A stretch of 64,000 nt of DNA, taken from the NCBI RefSeq assembly GCF_003316635.1, contig NZ_QNQP01000005.1, positions 124,001 to 188,000 of the forward strand, read 5' to 3'. Shown piece by piece: positions 62,356-64,000 of this stretch; within the stretch, counting starts at the first letter, position 1, and each line of letters starts with the position of its first letter. A program made the translations under genes and the position numbers. The stretch comes from Roseovarius dicentrarchi. Its GTDB lineage: Bacteria; Pseudomonadota; Alphaproteobacteria; Rhodobacterales; Rhodobacteraceae. The notes under the pieces were generated by a model that was given only the letters and a program-made list of their open reading frames with translations, did no database searches and was not told the origin of the DNA.

Positions 62356-62895
62356 ATGACCATAACAGACACCCCGGACCGGTACGGGACGCTCAGCCGC
62401 ATCTTGCACTGGGGCATGGCAATTCTATTTGCCGCGCAATTCCTGTCTGCCGCGCTGCATTGGGCGCTGCCGCGCGATCATCCCGTGCGCGATTTCTTCT
62501 GGAGCTATCATTACGCTCTGGGAACCACGCTGTTCCTGCTGGTGCTGATACGGGGGGTCTGGGGGCTGGCCAATATCCGGCGGCGGCGGCCGGTGCATTC
62601 CGGCCTGATCGGGCGCGCCGCCGCCGCGGGGCATCTGGCGATGTATGTCTTGATGGTGGTGGTGCCTACCGTCCGGCTGGTCGCGGCCTCGGGCGACAAG
62701 CGCGGATTCAGCTATCTGGGCCTTCAGATATTTCCGCCGCGCGAGGCCGACGTTGCGTGGCTGAAATCCGTCGCCGAATGGCACGGCGAAATGGGCTGGA
62801 TCCTGGCGCTGCTGGTGCTGGGGCATATCGCCATGGCAATCGGCTGGCACCACCTGATCAAACGCGACGAAACCCTGCGCAGGATGGCAGGGTAG
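62356..62895 (+). CDS. Cytochrome b561 family protein
   Basis: A 179-residue integral membrane di-haem cytochrome. ATG 62356 follows AAGGAG. Four helices are evident, starting LSRILHWGMAILFAAQFLSAALHW. Haem-ligand histidines are expected in RILHW, SYHYALG, AAGHLAMYV and EWHGEMGWILALLVLGHIAMA. Relatives exchange electrons between quinol and periplasmic partners or act as superoxide oxidases. In this cluster it could return electrons released during quinone detoxification. Confidence 0.9.
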   Translation: MTITDTPDRYGTLSRILHWGMAILFAAQFLSAALHWALPRDHPVRDFFWSYHYALGTTLFLLVLIRGVWGLANIRRRRPVHSGLIGRAAAAGHLAMYVLMVVVPTVRLVAASGDKRGFSYLGLQIFPPREADVAWLKSVAEWHGEMGWILALLVLGHIAMAIGWHHLIKRDETLRRMAG

Positions 62896-62972
62896 CGTCG
62901 CTGGAACGGGCGCGGCGTCGGCAACGTTAGTGTGCAACTATACAGCGCGGCAACCTCAAAGGATCTGAACCA

Positions 62973-63734
62973 ATGGCCGAAGAGATCATCGAAATAAGCG
63001 ACACGTTCTGGAATATCAGGGGCGATTTGCGGCTTAAGGGCATCCTGAATGTCGGCACCCAATGTTCGCTGGTCCGGCTGGACAACGGGAGGTTTGCCTT
63101 TCTCGGCAGCTACACGTTGACAGGCGACATTCGCGAGCGTGTCATGGCGCTGACCGATCAGGGCCGCGCGGTCGAGGCGGTGCTGAATGTGCATCCCTTC
63201 CACACGCTGCATTGCGCGCAGATGGCGCAGGATTTCCCGTCAGCCACCTTCTATGGATCATCCCGCCACGCCGAAGTCGTGCCAGAGGTGGCATGGGCAA
63301 CAGACAGGGTAGAAAGCGACGCCGTCGCCGCGCGCTATCCCGAGCTGGCCTTTTCCATGCCGGACGGCATCGACTACATCAGCGATAACGAGGATATCCA
63401 CGCCGGATCGCTGCTGGTCTATCACCCCGCCAGCGGGGCGCTGCATGTGGATGATACGTTCAACGTGCTGCCGCTGCCCGAGATCGTGCGCGATGTCCTG
63501 CCCGTGCCGCAGATCGCGCTTCACCCGACGCTGAAGGATGCGCTGCACGACACGCCCGATGCCGGCGCGCGGTTCTGCGACTGGGCCGAGCGGATTGCAA
63601 CCGACTGGTCGGGCACACGGGCGCTGTGCGCCGCGCATTCGGCGCTGATGCGGTTCGACGAGGGCGAATTTTCCAGCGCCCTGCGCGCGGCGATAGCCAA
63701 GGCGCGGCCAAAACTGACCGCGGCGCAAGGATGA
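62973..63734 (+). CDS. Metallo-beta-lactamase-fold-like protein, degenerate metal site
   Basis: A 253-residue soluble protein I assign only to the MBL-fold superfamily, from its overall pattern: CSLVRLDNGRFAFLGSYT, then VLNVHPFHTLHCAQMAQDFPSATFYGSS, then LHVDDTFNVLP. The usual HxHxDH motif appears as HPFHTLH, missing the central Asp, so a normal dinuclear zinc site is unlikely. There is no signal peptide. It is the last gene of the cluster. The stop codon lies within a 17-bp tandem duplication. Function unknown. Confidence 0.65.
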   Translation: MAEEIIEISDTFWNIRGDLRLKGILNVGTQCSLVRLDNGRFAFLGSYTLTGDIRERVMALTDQGRAVEAVLNVHPFHTLHCAQMAQDFPSATFYGSSRHAEVVPEVAWATDRVESDAVAARYPELAFSMPDGIDYISDNEDIHAGSLLVYHPASGALHVDDTFNVLPLPEIVRDVLPVPQIALHPTLKDALHDTPDAGARFCDWAERIATDWSGTRALCAAHSALMRFDEGEFSSALRAAIAKARPKLTAAQG

Positions 63735-63753
63735 CTGCGGCGCAAGAGTGACT

Positions 63754-63781
63754 GCGCGCCCTGCATCGCAGCAGGGCGCGC
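63754..63781. terminator. GC-rich hairpin between convergent genes
   Basis: A perfect 11-bp stem (63754-63764 with 63771-63781) with a 6-nt loop separates the MBL-like gene from the convergent cytochrome gene. There is no T-run on either side, so termination would be weak or Rho-assisted. Confidence 0.55.
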
Positions 63782-63799
63782 GGCGCGGAACAGGGGCGT

Positions 63800-64000
63800 T
63801 CAGTATCGCGCATCCTTCGGCTTGTTGCCGTTGGGCCAATCGTTGACCTTGTCCGGGAAATCGGGGCGCGGCATGTGGGTGAAATACTCTGCCACGTCCA
63901 CCGCGTCCTGATCCGTCAGCCCGCCTTGGCCCAGCGGGAAGGTGCTGTGCAGCGCGATGGGCATGTTCTGCTTGACGAATGTCGCGGCCTTGTAGGTCCG
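63800..64000 (-). CDS. c-type cytochrome, C-terminal fragment (cut by the window edge)
   Basis: The last 66 codons of a minus-strand gene that continues beyond 64000. Visible residues include NMPIALHSTFPLGQGGLTDQDAVDVAEYFTHM and the tail FPDKVNDWPNGNKPKDARY. The possible axial Met and the Gly-Gly-Leu-Thr-Asp-x-Asp helix start, together with the WPNGxKPKDARY ending, match the C-terminal haem domain of TsdA-like/periplasmic di-haem cytochromes. The CxxCH site itself is not inside this fragment, so the call is tentative. Confidence 0.65.
   Translation of the reverse strand, partial: RTYKAATFVKQNMPIALHSTFPLGQGGLTDQDAVDVAEYFTHMPRPDFPDKVNDWPNGNKPKDARY

Overview
The window reads as a chromosomal segment of a high-GC alphaproteobacterium, most likely Rhodobacterales (Roseobacter/Rhodobacter type). 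The reasons are the gene content (fdsGBACD formate dehydrogenase, pseudoazurin, a GT14/sulfotransferase pair, many ABC solute transporters), strong G/C third-position bias with long antisense shadow ORFs, and family-typical intergenic repeats. I see no prophage, integrase, transposase or CRISPR array. This is family-level inference from recognised proteins; no database was searched.

Layout. (1) 125-9143: universal stress protein, AGCS Na+/alanine symporter, then a branched-chain-type (HAAT) ABC importer with two paralogous binding proteins. One has a Tat signal; the other has no export signal and may be an AmiC-like cytoplasmic sensor. (2) 9213-13052: a small polysaccharide module (NAD-dependent epimerase, phosphoglycosyl transferase, Wza-like export lipoprotein) around gpsA. 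The export gene is split by an in-frame TAG. (3) 13275-15591: polar amino acid ABC importer (binding protein, permease, ATPase). (4) 15725-22661: LysR regulator and the complete NAD+-dependent Mo formate dehydrogenase operon fdsG-B-A-C-D. (5) 22736-28161, minus strand: a second HAAT importer with its own binding protein. (6) 28348-42076: pseudoazurin, DUF2237, pth, rplY, HIT protein, GT14 glycosyltransferase, sulfotransferase, adenosine kinase, endonuclease III, Ada-like methyltransferase, OmpA-like lipoprotein, leuB, tRNA-Pro(CGG), and a three-PAS hybrid histidine kinase.

(7) 42209-51337: a molybdoenzyme and TMAO/DMSO respiration locus. It holds DUF2478, moeA, a Tat-exported TorA/DorA-type reductase with an extra C-terminal CxxCH haem domain, and a TorR/TorS/TorT-like sensing system. 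No torC or torD lies beside it. (8) 51331-52924: an HlyD-like and DUF3302-like pair (YiaV/YiaW type). (9) 52991-55488: a NarX/NarL-style two-component system with a seven-helix sensor. (10) 55840-63734: a co-oriented cluster of GST, exported isochorismatase-fold hydrolase, exported YtcJ-type amidohydrolase, MhqO-like dioxygenase, MhqD-like esterase, pirin, cytochrome b561 and an MBL-fold-like protein. This looks like quinone/electrophile or aromatic detoxification. A c-type cytochrome is cut by the right edge.

The observations most worth following are the haem-fused TorA with its own Tor sensing system, the amber-interrupted export gene, the signal-less binding-protein paralogue, and the NarL-linked detoxification cluster flanked by matching TGATnATCA palindromes.
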